The position numbers and the translations under genes were made by a program. Shown here piece after piece: positions 63,023 to 64,000 of a stretch of 64,000 bases of DNA. The stretch's first letter is position 1. Every line of letters begins with the position of its first letter. The notes beneath the pieces are model-generated. The model worked only from the letters and a program-made list of their open reading frames with translations. It was not told the origin of the DNA and searched no databases. The DNA is from Acinetobacter gerneri DSM 14967 = CIP 107464 = MTCC 9824 (lineage in GTDB: Bacteria > Pseudomonadota > Gammaproteobacteria > Pseudomonadales > Moraxellaceae), in NCBI RefSeq assembly GCF_000368565.1, contig NZ_KB849542.1, forward strand, positions 336,581-400,580, written 5' to 3'.

Positions 63023-64000
63023 TTAATCTTCATTTACATGGATACTTAAACCCGCTTGATTTGCCAGTTGAGTAAATGTTGGGAAACTGGTCGCTACAGT
63101 TTCAGTTCCAGTAATCACGATTTCACCCGTATTACGTAGACCCGCCATACTAAAGCTCATTGCAATACGATGATCGTGATGTGATTCGATCTCACCACCA
63201 CCAAAAATTGCAGACCAATCACCTGCTTTGCCTTTACCTTCAATAATGATGCCATCATCAGTCGGGGTACATTCAACACCTAAAATTTTCAAGCCATCAG
63301 CCATCACTTGGATTCGATCAGATTCTTTAACACGAAGCTCTGCTGCTCCAGTTAAAATGGTTTGACCTTCCGCACATGCTGCCGCAATAAATAATGCAGG
63401 AAATTCATCAATCGCAAGCGGTACTTGATCTTCAGGCATATGAATACCTTTTAAAGTACGTGTCCCTTTGATATGAATATCTGCAATCGGTTCACCGCCA
63501 GCAATACGTTCATTTTCAACCGTTAGGTCAGCGCCCATTTGCTTTAAGATTTCAATCACACCTGTGCGAGTGGGATTGACACCGACCGCTTCAAGAACGA
63601 CGTCAGAACCTTCGGTGATTGCAGCACCGACCATGAAAAATGCTGCTGAAGAAATATCAGATGGCACTTGGATTGCAGTCGCTGTCAATTTCCCACCACC
63701 TTGTAGGGAAATTCGATTGCCTTCAGTTTTCACATCATAACCAAATGCACGAAGCATACGCTCAGTGTGGTCACGAGTCGGCTCAGGTTCAGTCACTGAA
63801 GTCTCACCCGCAGCCCAAAGCCCAGCAAGTAAAATACCTGACTTCACCTGTGCAGAAGCCATTGGCAAGTCATAATGAATGCCTTGAAGCTTTTGCTCAC
63901 CTGTAATCGATACTGGTGGAGTACCTTTTTCACCTGTAGTTTGGATTTGTGCACCCATTTCACGAAGTGGCTTTGCGATACGCTCCATCGGACGTTTTGA
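63023..64000 (-). CDS. aroA: 3-phosphoshikimate 1-carboxyvinyltransferase (EPSP synthase), class II, 5' part outside the window
   Basis: EPSP synthase of the shikimate pathway, target of glyphosate. The 326 codons in view are the C-terminal three quarters of the domain; the frame is open at the right edge (reading SKRPMERIAKPLREMGAQI). Visible: LPMASAQVKSGILLAGLWAAGETSV, TRDHTERMLRAFG, GVNPTRTGVIEILKQMGADL, AIDEFPALFIAAACAEG, LRVKESDRI and ESHHDHRIAMSFSMAGL. These belong to class II (CP4-like). In Acinetobacter this domain is often fused behind prephenate dehydrogenase (TyrA); whether it is so here lies outside the window. Confidence 0.93.
   Translation of the reverse strand, partial: SKRPMERIAKPLREMGAQIQTTGEKGTPPVSITGEQKLQGIHYDLPMASAQVKSGILLAGLWAAGETSVTEPEPTRDHTERMLRAFGYDVKTEGNRISLQGGGKLTATAIQVPSDISSAAFFMVGAAITEGSDVVLEAVGVNPTRTGVIEILKQMGADLTVENERIAGGEPIADIHIKGTRTLKGIHMPEDQVPLAIDEFPALFIAAACAEGQTILTGAAELRVKESDRIQVMADGLKILGVECTPTDDGIIIEGKGKAGDWSAIFGGGEIESHHDHRIAMSFSMAGLRNTGEIVITGTETVATSFPTFTQLANQAGLSIHVNED

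Noticed and set aside
1..64000. CRISPR arrays, prophage, rRNA or tRNA genes
   Set aside because: No regularly spaced repeats, phage structural genes, or conserved RNA gene signatures were seen on reading both strands.

Overview
The window is AT-rich chromosomal DNA of a gammaproteobacterium, almost certainly an Acinetobacter. The main clues are the dat-ddc diaminobutyrate/1,3-diaminopropane pair, a DesT/DesC/DesB-like desaturase block, an IS30-family element, an APH(3')-VI-like kinase gene and a class II aroA reading in from the right edge. A non-baumannii species of the A. guillouiae/A. bereziniae type would fit, but this is inference from family resemblance. I see no rRNA, tRNA, prophage or CRISPR array. 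Both edges cut genes: an amino-acid permease on the left and aroA on the right.

Layout. 1-3.9 kb: permease, indole/phenylpyruvate decarboxylase and a divergent Lrp-type regulator. 3.9-6.9 kb: ddc and dat, overlapping by one base. 7.3-9.8 kb: a SIMPL periplasmic protein, a TSUP permease and a SMI1/KNR4 protein. 9.9-12.9 kb: desaturase plus ferredoxin reductase, divergent from a TetR regulator with a palindromic operator. 13-18 kb: AI-2E transporter, rapA, rluA. 18-24 kb: a chromosomal APH(3')-like kinase, an orphan degenerate EntB-like carrier protein, an HbpS-like protein, hemL, thiE and a large OmpW-like barrel. 24.7-27.8 kb: two tandem CYTH-CHAD genes whose halves look degenerate in a complementary way. 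28-40 kb: DUF3144, an amidohydrolase, argO/argP, the IS30 element, an M16 protease, a second TSUP, AraC, PhzF and tcyP. 41-56 kb: icd, rluE, a PaaI thioesterase, M61 peptidase, PBP5/6, an NDH-2-like enzyme, slyD, photolyase, GST, an HD-like protein, yaaA, an alpha/beta hydrolase and DUF2157.

The most interesting part is 56.1-62.4 kb, an extended RNA-repair (rtc) locus. It contains rtcR (sigma-54 activator with a CARF-type sensor), a divergent small gene resembling ribosomal protein bS21, a clear -24/-12 promoter, a leader with two perfect hairpins, rtcB, an unknown 119-aa gene, a DIP1984-family gene, about 250 bases that fold by eye into nested helices (candidate structured RNA), a palindrome-rich repeat-like segment, and rtcA. 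Inference: damaged RNA activates RtcR, which switches on the rtcB unit, and the products repair RNA ends. The structured RNA and the accessory proteins are the undescribed elements.

Most transcription units are closed by clean intrinsic terminators, many of them shared by convergent genes, so operon boundaries can be read with fair confidence. The calls come from reading the sequence and from remembered family features; no database search was run.
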